A stretch of 56,511 bases of DNA from Acanthaster planci (lineage: Eukaryota > Echinodermata > Asteroidea > Valvatida > Acanthasteridae), in assembly GCF_001949145.1 (NCBI RefSeq), contig NW_019091683.1:22681-79191 (forward strand), read 5' to 3'. Position 1 is the first letter of the stretch. Each line of letters starts with the position of its first letter. A program made the position numbers and the translations under genes. The notes under the pieces are model-generated. The model was not told the DNA's origin and did no database searches. It saw nothing but the letters and a program-made list of their open reading frames with translations. Positions 22,576-36,533 of the stretch are shown here, piece by piece.

Positions 22576-23731
22576 TACACTGTAAAAAAAATCGTTAAAA
22601 AACGGGGATTTTTTCCCTGTGAAAAAACATTTGTTCCCGTAAGCAGTTCCTTTGGTGAAATTACAGAATCGCTAAGTATTTATACTGCCAACCAACCGTA
22701 TTTTTGCCGTAAACGTGAGCTGCACAAAAAATGATGTCAAATTACAGGACATTCGTTTCAATTAACAACCGTGTTGTGTTTTTACTACTTTTTTCTGTTT
22801 GGTTTGTGTCGACTCTTGTGAAATAACAGGCATGACAGGACGTGTTCCTGTAAAACTACATTTGTTCTTATATTAACAGCTTGAGTCCTTATATTAACAG
22901 TTCAATCGGTAAAATCACTAGAATCAGGGCGATGTAACATGTAAATCATGTAAATATACAGGACGTTCCTGATCCTTTCCGTCGTCGTTGTCTTTTTACA
23001 AGTTTTTCTGTTTTCCAGTAATTGTCTCTGTCGGAGATATTATTTTCTATCTTGTTTCGGGTTTGGTTCTTTATATTAAAATCTATAGTATTAGAAAGAC
23101 TGTAAAAGTCTTAGGTGTTCGGGGTTTTATTTCGATTTTATATTATGTAATATTAATTTTAAGTTCCTTCATTAGTTGGAAGATCAGGGAAGTTTCGCGC
23201 TTCAGTCTGGTTTCAGCCTACAAGAAAAAAAAAACTTGTAAGTTAGTGATAGTGGTTGCACTGTCCCTGCCAGACTACTGGAAAAGACGGGCCGGCTGTA
23301 CACGTACACGCGCGCGACCCGCATTCATTGCCACCAGCTGCTGACAACCGGCCTACTTCTTGTTGTACTTCACTTTCAAAATTTCTGTGACAAGGTTGGC
23401 CTTTTAATTCATTTTTTTTAATTATTGGAATTTAATAACTTGGTGAGGTATTGTTTCTTGTCAACTGAGCACATGGAGGACCCATGACCTTGTGTTTTTG
23501 CAAAGATTGATCATCAGATCATGGAACTTTTGAAATCGCATGTTGACATGTCATAACATGTACCGTACTAGAACCCTATCCGAACGTCATTTGTGTTAAG
23601 ATTGAACCAGAGCTGCAGGGAGGCAATCGGATTGAAGTCATATATCTGTGTTTCTATGTGGATTCCGTGTTTTTAAGTGTACAATCTGACAATCAGGTGT
23701 TGGGCCAAGGCTAGTTTCATTCTGAGAAAAG

Positions 23732-24025
23732 ATGATGGAAAACGACACGTTCAACCACCCCGTTTGCCACATTTGTAATGTACTCCTGCAGTGTAAAAAT
23801 TTAAAGGCATACACAAGACATTATCAAATTCACAGGCATGAGTGTGACATTCTTTTAATTTTGACTGTGGGACGTCCATTGGCTGAACCCACAGCTTGCA
23901 CATTAACGTCCAGTTCTAGCCATACAATGACTGGAGCATCCAGCTTGAGCATTCAGGCAATGGTCTATTCCCACCTACATCACCTTTTTTTCCCACAACA
24001 TGAGGGATTCACCCAACTAGTGTGA
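23732..24025 (+). CDS. Short C2H2-like ORF inside the DNA transposon
   Basis: Opens MMENDTFNHPVCHICN and carries one zinc-finger-like pattern: C-x2-C near residues 12-15 and paired His in YTRHYQIHRH near residues 30-37. The remaining residues are Ser/Thr-rich without a recognised domain. The ORF ends about 400 nt before the assembly gap, so it may be a first exon of an element-encoded protein. Function is not assigned. Confidence 0.3.
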   Translation: MMENDTFNHPVCHICNVLLQCKNLKAYTRHYQIHRHECDILLILTVGRPLAEPTACTLTSSSSHTMTGASSLSIQAMVYSHLHHLFFPQHEGFTQLV

Positions 24026-24435
24026 CACACATCTGAAATTGAGTGAGGAACTTCTTCAGAGGGTCTAAATGAATACAAATTGTACAGTGATGGTGCGTTA
24101 CAAAAACCCACTGGAAGGTCTCCCGAGGACAAAGCTTATTTTTCTGCAAAATAAGCATGATTGAAAACCTTAAAATTTGCAGATTTAGAGAAAGTTTTCA
24201 GCTTATTAGGAAATTCTTCCCCAGAAGTGCAATTTTGTTTGAAAAATGCATAACATATAGCTTTCATCTTGGGGGACCAACCCATTATCTTATCCTGCTT
24301 AAAATTGTCTTCTTCGCCACACTTTGATGTAAATACATGTAAGAGCTGTAGCTAATATTTCTATTAAAAAGTTGTTTCTCCTTTTTTCATCTTTAAAGAT
24401 GCATTGTGGGAATCAATCCGCAGGCAGGAACTAAA

Positions 24436-25099
24436 NNNNNNNNNNNNNNNNNNNNNNNNNNNNNNNNNNNNNNNNNNNNNNNNNNNNNNNNNNNNNNNNN
24501 NNNNNNNNNNNNNNNNNNNNNNNNNNNNNNNNNNNNNNNNNNNNNNNNNNNNNNNNNNNNNNNNNNNNNNNNNNNNNNNNNNNNNNNNNNNNNNNNNNNN
24601 NNNNNNNNNNNNNNNNNNNNNNNNNNNNNNNNNNNNNNNNNNNNNNNNNNNNNNNNNNNNNNNNNNNNNNNNNNNNNNNNNNNNNNNNNNNNNNNNNNNN
24701 NNNNNNNNNNNNNNNNNNNNNNNNNNNNNNNNNNNNNNNNNNNNNNNNNNNNNNNNNNNNNNNNNNNNNNNNNNNNNNNNNNNNNNNNNNNNNNNNNNNN
24801 NNNNNNNNNNNNNNNNNNNNNNNNNNNNNNNNNNNNNNNNNNNNNNNNNNNNNNNNNNNNNNNNNNNNNNNNNNNNNNNNNNNNNNNNNNNNNNNNNNNN
24901 NNNNNNNNNNNNNNNNNNNNNNNNNNNNNNNNNNNNNNNNNNNNNNNNNNNNNNNNNNNNNNNNNNNNNNNNNNNNNNNNNNNNNNNNNNNNNNNNNNNN
25001 NNNNNNNNNNNNNNNNNNNNNNNNNNNNNNNNNNNNNNNNNNNNNNNNNNNNNNNNNNNNNNNNNNNNNNNNNNNNNNNNNNNNNNNNNNNNNNNNNNN
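24436..25099. other. Assembly gap (664 N)
   Basis: A run of 664 undetermined bases. Apparent long open frames crossing it are meaningless. One further N is at 25600. Confidence 0.99.
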
Positions 25100-26696
25100 T
25101 CGACCTTGTCACTGATTAACTGGCAATCCTTGCCTTTATTTTCAGTTCGGTATTAAATGAGGCAATTGTTCAAATTAAGTCGCTCATTAAGCTTGAAGTG
25201 TGATTGAAAGAAAAAAACAAGTTTACACTTAAAAAAACTAGCAGTCTCTGATCAAAAGTGCGGAATACTGAAATAATGAAGAAAGCAAATTATCTTCGAC
25301 ATAATACACCTTTTCTTGTTTGAGTTCAGTGTTAGTGAGGTTACTGTTGCAGTTAAAGTTGCCCAAAAGGCTTGAAAATATGGTTTAAAGAATAAAACCA
25401 GATGTTAAATGGCACTAAATCTCAAGAAAAATATCGAAAAGAAAGTCCAACTAAAGACTATGTTTAATTGCCATTTTTCTTGTTATTATTGATGACACTT
25501 ACTTGTCGGAAACCATGCAAAATTAATCTGATGACAAGCAGATGTTGTCATCGTCATGTTATGCGTTCTACAACTATTTTGTAAATTACGGAAAGAGTTN
25601 TTGTAAACCCACATCAGGTCCCAAAAGTCAGATGTAGTATGACAAAAATGAGGTATTTTGACAACAGTTATTCAGACTAGGGCCACATAGTTTGTGCTAA
25701 GTGAGTCATCTGAACTTCTATACCGGAACTCTTTCCTAACTTAATGTTGCCCTGATTATAAGGTCAGATTAAAGTAAAAAACTTGCTAACTTTTTGGAAT
25801 TCAGATATTGATTTTTTTATAAGTTTGGATGGTGCTAAAAGGCAGATTTCATGAGAAGTATTTTTGTTAGTATTTTTGTGTTGATTATTCAACGAAACAG
25901 GGTTTCCCAAGTGTTAAGCATAAAATACTGCTATAGTTTTTCAGTGTTATGTACAGGTTTAGGATGTGTGTGAGGTGTTGTCTAAAAAGCCGTTAACAAA
26001 ATTTAAATTAATTTTTTTTTCTAAACAAAGGGAAATCTCACAAGCCTCAAGATGCTCCATATGATGTCAGCATTTATAGGCCAGCCATCCAGTTCAAGGT
26101 TTGTCAGCCTCTTGAGCGACAATGTGAGAGAGAATAAACCAGACAGTGACTGTGAAATAGCAACTGTTGTCTGTTTATTTACCACCACTGACGCATTATA
26201 ACAAACCGTCCTCGTGCTTTAACAGTTAAAAATGTTCATAAAACTGGATTTCGTTCTAAGATTACAGGTTTGATAAAAATTTTCTACTAATATACTTGTA
26301 ATTTGAAAGAGACGAACCGTTTTATGACGGTATACACACTGTGAGAAAACAGGTTTGGGCATTTACAAAAACGGGAAGTGGATGGAAAATAACGTGGTAA
26401 ATACCGGTCTTTTACTGGAATATCAACGGCATGTCACGTGAAAAAAATGCTAAATAACACCATAGATAACACTAGATAACGGTTTGGTGTACTGTTATAA
26501 AACGGGAATTGGTCAAAAAATGACAGGGTGGATTCCGTTATTTTAAAGGAACAAACCGTTAATTGACAACATATATAGAACTTGTTGATTAACAGAACGT
26601 CCCGTAATTTCAGTATAACCGTTTTTTTACGGGACTATACTGGCGTCCCAGCTGCCAGGACATTCCTGTAAAAATACGGTATTTTTTTTAACAGTG

Positions 26697-29600
26697 TAGT
26701 TTTGTTTTTCTATTCAGCTAATAATGTCTTTGTTTCTAATCCCTTCATCTCGAGGATGACAAATTTCTGTCTAGGTATCTACAAGCTTAACCATCTCAGC
26801 AATGACAAGAGGCTAGCTTCTCAACAACGAGACCATGGTGTCCCGAAAGAAAAGCTTAGTCCCTCCTGAGATATGTCTAAATGGTCAAATCTTGGAATGT
26901 TATACAGGGTGGTTCAAAAACAAAGTAAATCCAAGGTTAATCCTAAAATAATGGTAGGCCTAGCCCAAATCTCTCAAGATATCGCGTATTACAGATTGCA
27001 TGTACAAAACTGATTTATCAACGCGAGCGCCAATTGCTCCAGTGTGTAAGTATGATTAAACAGTGAAGACATGTAAAGTTCGGTCATGCTTATGAACCTT
27101 TTAACCAACCCGTAGACCCAAGGCATTATGACGTTATGCTTTCTTCATGAGCAGTTTCCCATGGGAGTAATGTGGGTACGAATGTATTTCGTCCAAACCC
27201 AACTACACAATTTCAATCCAAGAGTCGAGAGGCTCACCCTAAGTTCAGCCTTCCTACCAAGAGTAATTATTTCTCACCTAACAAAAATCTATAGACTGGA
27301 TTTGTGCCCAAGTTTATCAGGTGTAGTTTTTGGTACATCTGTTAAAGAAAATAGTTACCCGTGGACAGGGGAATAATGGATTCCAAGTCCCACTAACTCA
27401 ACTAACTGTTGTCGTTTAAGAAAGAAAGAAAGGAGCGTGTACCCATTTTTGGTCAATATTCACCAAGTGTTGGCATCATTCTACCCACTGCTAGGTAATA
27501 TTTACATACTGAAAAGACTATCTCCATATTGTTAAGCACAATTAGAGGTAAACAAAACCTTTATTTTAGACATTATCAAGTGCAACTTACCCAACATATT
27601 TACTCAAGTTTTCACACTTTTCTTTTAGAAGCACCAGCATCCCTATAAAATTGACCTCTTCTTTTAATAAGGTGGAACCGTTTCTTGATGTTGCTGGTGA
27701 TATTAAACGTACTAACGACCCGGGGATGGTTGTGGTAGTGGATAATTGTACCGAATTTCTTAAAAAACATTTTTCAAATTCACTTTGAAAAGAAGAGCGG
27801 GGAACCTTGCAGTAGCTACTATGATGATACCAATCTGGCAAATGATTTTTTCTCTATTGTAAACATGACCGACCATATGTGTCCTGAATGCAAAGTCTCG
27901 ATTTTGGGGATGAATGTGCCCATTTCCCAGAAAATGAGGTGGTCTGCGGTGTGGGTGTAGATCTATCAGGGGCTTACTTGTCCAGGTTTGCATATTATCA
28001 GTTAATTCACTTTGGTCTCAATCTGGCAAAGAGGTTCCTTCCAATTTCCCCTCCAAACCTGTGCTCTGCCAGGCTTGGAATGGTAGAGTTCTGCTGAGCT
28101 GTTACTGGAATCAGACGTATCTAGTGGGTGTGGGGGAGGCATACCTGGGATTGTCTTATTTGGAGTTGGTGACCCGACTGCCATAAGCATTAGGTTAGTG
28201 TTGTTGATCAGCCGGTATGGAATCGGAGGATCGTCTGGGTGAGCAGGAGCCCTTGCTGGATTTAGTTACATTCGTGGAGAGGGGCAGTTGCATCCTCACC
28301 AATACACTAGCTACGGACGGCTCTTCGAAGAACCTTTTAAATAGGTCTAGGTTTATCCCTAAGTAACGCACTCTAAGAAAGGCGACGGCCCCTCCCTCAA
28401 AAGTCAATGGGGGAGGAGGGAGAATTACCACGGGGGATTTTGCCCATGTCCTGCCGGTTACGCCACTGTCTGGACTCTGTCTTGTTTGTGTGTCTTCTAT
28501 GCCCTAGGCGCCAATGTGCTATAGATCGACGATTTTGTGCAACGTGATGAAACGGTTGGTGAGGGAAGGCGGCGGTTCATTCCGATTCATCATTGTTAAC
28601 ATAGCAGGAACGTGGTCTGCGGAAAGGACTGGTATTGCTTCATCAATAAGAAGTACACTTCCGAATAAGTTTACTTCGAACGATGCCGTTACTTACCACG
28701 ATGTAAAGTGATTGATAGGGTCTAAAGGTTGTAGTGATGCGAAGTAGTTGGCATTAACTACTGGCTTGAGTTGGTGCCTTTTATTAATATACTGAAAAAA
28801 GAACAGAGGTATCTAACCACCTAGTAGACTTGGTGGTGTTGTCCTACCTGAGTTCTTGAATTGCAGCTTGCTCCGTCTTAGGGCTTCTTTCATGGTTGGC
28901 TTGGCTTGCGTAGAACGTTTTTATCTTGATCGCAATGCCGTGCAGTGGTCTTGCTGACTGTTGCTTTCGGGCAGGACGTTGCGCTTGGATAATTTTTGCC
29001 AAAGGGTTTCCACCTTCGTAACTCTGGAGATGGTGTTGCTAACGGGACTACTGCATGTTTCGTGTTAAACTGAATACCCTTTATTTAAAAACCATGAACA
29101 GAACTATCAATATTGTTACTCAGGAGAAGAAACCCGAGTTTTAAGCCACCAACCCAGATCGGCAACCCTTCACATAAATTATGTAAGCAGATTGCTGATT
29201 TGGTCAAGAGACCCGTGACAGTGACCTTTGCAAGACCCCAACAAAATCCTGGAAATTTGCCTCCGGAAGGAGCATTGCACAGTTGTCATCGATGAAAAAC
29301 TGCAACTGATTCTAATATAGTATCACATGCTAATTATAATTGGACAATAAAGCAGAAGAGGGGGATAAGGAGCAGGAAAGGAAGAATGTTGAATATTAGT
29401 GGTATGAAACAGTGCATTGCTTGAGATGGTTATATAAACCTTTGTTTGCAACCGGCGAGTTGCAGGGGCCAAACCCATGAAAGATGTTACGCGTAAACTA
29501 TACTGTAGTTTTTTTAGTTTCTATTTATCACAACTTGTTCTAATCATTAAACAACTTCTTGAAGTGGTGTTACTGCTCTAAAGACAGATTAGAATGAACT

Positions 29601-30439
29601 TTAACACGTATTATTCTGCCTCTGTGGCAGATGTCTTTTAATTAAAAAAGCATTAAATATAACAATATTAGAAGAGACGGAAAACAAAACCAATTGAATG
29701 GAATAGAACTGATTTACTTTGTGGTTTACGTGTAAGACTGACTTAACAATGGAAAAAGGGACGGCTCACAAAATGTGTTTGCAGGGTAGGGGGTAATACA
29801 GTGGGTGCGTACGCACAGTGGGTGGATTTCAAGGGAGCGAAACTTTATTAAAAAATGGCTTAAATAAACCGTCAGTGTACTTTAATCCTTTCTTACTTCA
29901 GTGGATCGAAAATTATCATATTATTATGAGCCCTTCCGACCATCATTCACATTTATTTGCGAAGTATGTAACACAAACCAGCATTTGCAAGTTGACACCC
30001 ACTGAAAAACTTCAGCACGTTTATTAAAACTTTTCATAATGCTAGAATTGGGCAGTCTGAAATGCATAAGGGAGAGAGTAGACAGCTTTTTGTGCATATC
30101 TCATAAACTTTACGTGAAGGTCTCGATCTGCAAAAGCTGAACTAAAGATACGTGATCGGGCAGTGTGTCCCATACCAGCCAGTAATATTCCTACAACGTG
30201 TACAGTTTATGGTCGGAAGACTCAGTTGAAATTGAAACTGACAAACTACGTTTCCTGTACAAGCTCAAGTAGTGTGTGTACACTTGCAAGTCTCTTATGT
30301 GACCGTCGTAGATATCAGTTATACGGAACTTTAACACGAAAGCCCCTGCTTTCGTTATCTGTTTTGCGATTGTTAAGTAGGCACTTTTCCACAGACATGA
30401 ACAGTAACGCCTCAAAGTGACTTTCTTATGCCACAGTTG
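26697..30439. other. No gene recognised
   Basis: Short open frames on both strands without domains or convincing splice partners. A GAAA microsatellite lies near 27420. On the minus strand a donor-like CAG|GTAGGA near 28850 ends a stretch of moderate coding character (about 29040-28850), but its frames are broken and I do not call it. Confidence 0.45.
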
Positions 30440-31200
30440 TAACAATATCAGATGAGTGACAGGACGATTTCGTGTCCTGAAGTCCCTTTTGCTCTGTCTC
30501 AGATCACTAGTATCTTAATGACTTTTTTTAAATCACATGACATGCCTGCACAGTTGAATTCTCTGCAGACCAATATCTCAAGAACACCAAGTCAAACGAG
30601 GCTAAAATTTGGTATGGATCATAGAGCTACAGCACTATGGTAGGAATGCAAACGGGGTTGTGTTACATTTGAAAAAATGTGGTGATGTCACGATGGCATT
30701 ACCACCTGATTTGAGTTTTTTTTCCACTCTTCTTTATTTGACATTTTGTACGATTTATCTCTTTCGAAAGACGAAAATAGACCTGATATAACGATGACAT
30801 CATCGTAATCGTCACGTAATGTAGGTTCAAGTGAGAAGTGACATCTCCTGAAGTACATGCCCAATTGGGTTGAAACTTGGCACATAGAAAGAAAGGGCGT
30901 AGCTTCTGATGTAAATTGATATCATGGGATGATTACACCTTCACATGATAAGTCACTTGACATTAATTGTGCATCTTTCAAAGCACTGTATCTCCTGAAC
31001 TATACCCGAACAATAGTGTTGCAACTTTGCAGATAGTTAGGAAGGGAAGGGTAATTAATAAACGAACATATCGTGAGGAGGATCTCACCACCTGACAGGT
31101 TATGTGACAAAAACGGGTGTTCCCTTCAAAGCACCGCATCTCCTGAAGTACGACATACGTCAGGGTGACACAGATTTAAAGTTTTAACCGATTGTTAACC
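30440..31200. repeat. Degenerate long-period repeat (ATCTCCTGAAGTAC motif)
   Basis: Related segments start with (A/G)(C)ATCTCCTGAA(G/C)TA at about 30841, 30990 and 31138, about 150 bp apart, with a more diverged copy (AATATCTCAAGAACACC) at about 30572. Each is followed by a GTTGAAACTTGGCACATAG- or GTTGCAACTTTGCAGATAG-type segment. Copies are diverged. I cannot assign a known family. Confidence 0.55.
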
Positions 31201-34200
31201 ATTTCCTCCATAAATTAAATAGATGACAAATGTAAAATGGTGTTTTCAAAAGTCTCTGAATCCGAAGCAGCTCTGTGTTTGTTCACATTCACATTCCTCT
31301 AGTTTCTTTTATGGGTTTATGTGCATTGTACACGTAGATATTAAAAGTGGTAAACTATATGCACTGCGAACGTTTTGACATGGTTTACTCTTTGTTTTAG
31401 TAGTTTCAAAAGCGCTTCTCGTGTAATCTGTTTTTCACAAAATGCCATTGGCCACGGGACGATCCTGAGTGCCTAGCAGAGGCGAGTTTGATCTGCAGAC
31501 CAATTATGGCCCTCAAAAATGCATTCTTGGGCTTTGCGTTGTAACAGTAGTTCCTCTTGACCAGTGCATTGTTGAGAATATGTGAACACTATTTCATCGT
31601 GCAGTGAATTGACAGCAGTCACCACAGTCACTGTGTGACCACAACGTACTCATGCACGTTTGACCAAGTAGCCATATTGTTCGCACTTCACACGTAGGCC
31701 TACTTCGATCAAAAACCGTCCACACACTGTCAGTGCCCATCGTTAACACTTTATGGATCAACAAATGATCCTAGCATTTTGGACATAAAAGTTACAGTGA
31801 TTGGAAAAACAGAAATATCTCGAAATTGCATATATTGTTTGAGAAAAGGAGCCCCGAAGGGGCTAGGAACGGGCATAATCAGTTTGGACCACACCGTTAT
31901 CTCAATGGGGTGATGCAGAGATGACATATTCACGTGAGGTAAACTTGCAAAGTTTCACAAATTTTAAACCTGTCAAAATTATCTTTTAGGCCGTTATTTA
32001 CGATTATATAACTGTTTTATTAGTTACAATAAGTGTAAGCTTACTGGAGTTGTATAGACTCTCCAAAAGCTCAAAGTTTCTCCGGCATTCGTTGCCCCTG
32101 TTTACGGTTACGGTATTTGAATGAACCCGGGCGATCTTTGGAAAAAAAATATAAAATTTCTCTTTTTTCGAAAATGACAGCGTTCCTGGCGGTAAAATTT
32201 CACTGATTTCCTGACACTATAATGTATTTACTTTATACTAATATATTTCAAGATAATTCGGCAGTCCAGTTTTTTGGATCTTGCAAATCCTATACATAGC
32301 CATTAAAATGTTTATAATAGATAAATTGCCGGGCTATTAGTACATATTTTATTCAAATTCACAGGTTTACATTTTCAATTTCTAAGGGAATCGACTTCGT
32401 TTATATCCAATTTTAGTTTCGTCTGTTGTCACACAATCTGAAATGTTATTGAATCAAATTCAAAGCACAGATTTTCGGAAAGGAGTGCTCGATTTCATCT
32501 TCCTTTCACTGAACTGTTTCAATCAGAAAATAGAATGTGTTGTTTGCCACACAGTTTATTGACAAGAATATTTCAGGATTCATCAAACTTCATTGTTACA
32601 TAAAGAACAGGTGAAAAATGGTTCCAGGTAATATTTCTCTTTTGCAATTTTTTGAAGTTGAATGGCAAATGACATAATCCACTTTTCCAATAATACGTAC
32701 AATTCTTAGACTGATTGGGATATTCGAAATCATTAATTGGAATAAAAATGCTTTAAATAGCCATTAAATCAACAATATAGCCTCACCAGAAAAGCACTGT
32801 ATTCACGGTGTCTCACTGTTGTACTGTATCCACTGCATACGGGTATACTAAGTTTATATAATGTGACTTAATTCCTTGGTTTTTTTTACAACTGTAGATG
32901 CGTTATTTTTACCAAGGAACTTCCCTGTGCTAGGTCTTTTTTTAGGTTTGTACAAATCTAAGATACTGCAGTCATAAGCAATGACATATGCACTTCATAA
33001 AATGAACAGGATTTAGAAAGTATTGAAAAAATATGAAATTCCGGCCTAAAATATCGTAAGCCCCTTATCTTTGTCAGTGTCAGCTTTTCATTTATTTTGA
33101 TTTTTTGCAGGGCCAAAACAATAGTTTGTAGATTGTGCATTGAATTGTGCAGAATTGTATATTGCAACAAGCGATTACTATCGGTTCTTGTCCTTCCTTG
33201 TTAGCACTGACAAATTTTGCTTAGCTTTTAGCCGGAATCGTGTTCTGAAAACGCAAGGGAAACGCAAAGGGAAACAGTAGGCTTTTCCAGATTATTTCCA
33301 TACAATTAATTCTTATATATTTATCATCATCTATTTTTAAGATACCAGATTTCTATCTGTAATCGATTTTCGCCTTTCAAATCCCATTTCGGCAGCATGA
33401 CTTACATCTTCCCGCCCTTCGTATTCTGCCACTCTCCACCCAAGGCAAGAAGGCCCTTTAATTCCTAACAAGCACGGGCGCGGCGAATCTGGTTATGAGG
33501 ATTACGAGCATTTCCACCGGGTGTTCCATTCTGTCTTTACTCTTATCAGCTGTGAAAGACAGAGATGAAAAGTACAGAGCAGCGTACGTACAGTAGATCG
33601 GGGAAGTAATTTATGCCAACTTAACGTGTACACAGGGTCATACACCTGCTAGTTTGCTTCCCACAGTTCTGATGTGTCGCGTCTCTCTCTGTATATACAG
33701 AGCATATATAAATAAACACAAAATTCTAAATGGTTGGCTGGAGGCTGGAGGTCCACGGTCGGGATATCTCTCTTGGAATATTTTTTGCACTATATTGCTT
33801 GGGTACAAGCGTACTCCGTCACCACAAAAACTCACTTCTCAGCAGTAGCGGAACTATCTTGCACAATAATGGTAACTTTATGAGCAAACTAATACACATG
33901 TTGTTTGTAGGCCTAAAACCTATGAAAAGTAAATCATTGCAATCATTAAGAGATGTAATAATTCACCTGACTGAATTTAGAACACGTCTGGTCTATTAAT
34001 TACAAACATTTCATGGGAGAGAGGGAGAACCGAATAGGATTTATACTGGCATTTCAAGTGAAACTTTGTCCCAAGCCCCCTTTGTCCGATTGCCCCCCCC
34101 CCGAAAAAAATGATTGTTCGGCCATCCATGACCGTGTGTGAAAAACAAACTTTTGGCTTTATGTTACAAGAAATATATTCAACAGTTTATATTGTACTCT

Positions 34201-36533
34201 ATGTTGGCAACACGCCGTGCGGCGTCTACATGTAAGACTACGGCATGCAAAAAATCGCACATTGGCTTCGGCTTTTCTTACATGACTCAAGTCCATTGAA
34301 GGTCGCCACACCTATATGTCATTCAAAACAGTCACATTTATATTTTCGCAAACAAGACTTTTAAAACTTTTTAGCATTTGTCTTAATGTATTTTCGAAAA
34401 TAAATACGTTTTTATCGATCATTGATCGAAAAATGTATGAATGTAAGAATGAGTCTGTCGTTAACAGGCAGTAATCCTGCCTTTTATACCATTTAGGATA
34501 AAAGTGACTACCAGTAGGATCAACTATAGTGTTCTGACCGTATGATGGCCCAGAGAAGGAAGAAAAATGCACTGATTCTGACAGATGTAATGGGAGAGAA
34601 TGTTTGCACTCCCTCTGACACCAAGCAGGCCTACGCGTACCATTCTAAAGATGCCTAAGGTCGTGTCGGTGTATGTTTGTAAAACACAGTGCTTTGTTGT
34701 TGAATCACTATGTTTGAGGTTGTTTTAATGCACATTGCATTGCCAGAAATCAAACTACTTGGTTAATATGACAACTTTTTTGTTTTACCTGAATCAGAAC
34801 CAAGATCGCTGCTATGCATATTCCACGAAGCCTGACTCAAGGTTAGAGGCGAGAGAAGACAAGAACGCAGAAAATCGCTAAATGTAAAAATCGAAAGAAA
34901 GCTATTCATACATTTTGGATAACAGAAAAGTATGCAAATTAAGCTCATTTAATACTCATTCTGAGTATAATTATTCAGAGTACACTGCATAACATTTATC
35001 GTATTATTACCCCTACGAAATTAAAACATCAAATCAGCTTAATACTAGTGAAAGTTTCGGTGGCATAGGCCTGATCCAACTTCCAGTCTTTGGAAGGGCA
35101 AATGAGCTTTTCTAATTTTTTCATGAATGTGCACTGTCAGTGCCCCCAGAGGAAGCCGTTTCTAAAGTGTTGGCGCTGTTCCAATAACACAAGACAACAT
35201 GCACCCCTATAGGGCGGGTAGTGGTAAGGTGGTCGCCATGTGCTCCAGCAGGACACGCAAATGAGTAATTTCTAAATTTTCTTTCCCTTGCCCATTTACA
35301 CTCATGGGCGCGGCCACGATTTGGAGGGAAGCGGAAAACAGCTACAAACTGACAAACCGCTTACGTTGGTAAGTGGCCTGGGCCGACATTATTTTAGTAG
35401 CATCACCCCTTTCCGCCTTTTTCGTTTCTTTCCTTTTTATTTGCTTCATTGTAATTCTTCCTGAGGGGCGGATCGCGCACGCATCATTATCCCTTCAACA
35501 CGCCCACGCGTGTACTACAATAGATACCTATTTCATGCTCATAATCCATTCGTGACATTAGTCCTGCGGCATCAGTCGGGCAAAAGCTACAAGTGAGTAC
35601 TCTGCATAGTATGGACACTGAAGCTGCATAGTTCTTAAGACGGTGTGTAGAGTATTATGTTTACCTGAATGTGATTCAGAAAGCTATGCTGTCCTTCTGT
35701 CTTTAATTTTTCCCAAAAAGTCATATTATAGCAATTTGCATTCAATGTGAAAGTATGAGGTGGAATTTTTAACAAACTAACTTGAAAATTTCGTGTATTA
35801 ACCAGATCCTTGTGTGGCAAATTTTTCTTGCTTTTATCATTCTGAATAGTTAGATAATTCTTTCAAACATATTCTTGGTTAACCATGTGGAGCATTTAAG
35901 TGTATATACATTCAAAAGAAAAACACAGGGTATAACTTGAAATTCAATAAAATAGGGGGGCCTGGAAACAAGATTCCTGTAACATTAGTTAGTTTACAGT
36001 TATATAAAAAAATTCTCGCATCGTTGTTTATACAGAGCAATTAAGAAAACTTATATTCTTATCTTTTACAACTTTTTCTTACAAACACTAGACTATTTAT
36101 CGTAAATGTTATTTCCGTTTTCCAATGAATTCTTTGACTTATTGAAGAGTTAATGCATAAAATACGCTCAAGTATTATACTGGAGGTCCTTAACATCACA
36201 AGCTGTATACCATTACAAAGAGGACATTCTGCCCTTTCTAGAGATATATGTCTCGTTCCCGTACATGAAGTAGGTTTACCAGTACATTACAGTAATTTTT
36301 ATCTCGGTATACTTCTGATATGGAGCTAATTTATATGCGCGTGCTCAAGCTGGGTACAACCTCATCAACTTCAACTGTAGTGCGACTTAGTTAAGCCGTA
36401 AAAGCGGTAGGAAAAAGTAAAGATGTAACTTTTGAATTTATCTGAGTATTGCCTTACCATAAACCTTTTACGTATAAAATAAACTGTTTGTGTCATTCAG
36501 GAGTTTTTCACTAGTTTATCATGTTTTAGAAAA
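31201..36533. other. No gene recognised; left part probably intergenic, right part 3' UTR of the receptor gene
   Basis: More than 5 kb with no supported exon. The segment just left of 36534 should be the 3' untranslated region of the minus-strand receptor. An ATTAAA-type signal can be read on the minus strand near 35706-35701, but nothing else supports it. C-rich runs occur near 34098-34107. Confidence 0.4.

Larger units (their letters stand above)
22578..26696. mobile_element. DNA transposon, 4.1 kb, CACTG...CAGTG termini, TA flanks
   Basis: The left end reads TA|CACTGTAAAAAAAATCG and the right end, reverse-complemented, TA|CACTGTTAAAAAAAATACCG: inverted repeats of about 16 bp flanked by a TA dinucleotide on both sides (22576-22577 and 26697-26698). 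Both subterminal regions are crowded with short motifs such as ACGGG, CCGTAA, CAGGACATTC and CAGGACGTTCCTG in both orientations, as in CACTA/EnSpm-type elements. Family assignment is inference. The interior contains a 98-codon C2H2-like ORF and the 664-base assembly gap, which may hide a transposase. Confidence 0.6.

Noticed and set aside
22988-23344. 118-codon plus-strand frame as a membrane protein gene
   Set aside because: It lies in the left subterminal region of the DNA element, is AT-rich with hydrophobic bias typical of T-rich sequence, and shows no family motif.
24393-25156. Long open frames across the assembly gap
   Set aside because: They consist almost entirely of undetermined bases.
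28850-29040. Possible minus-strand exon ending in CAG|GTAGGA
   Set aside because: Only the donor is convincing; all three frames contain stops or lack a matching acceptor and homology.
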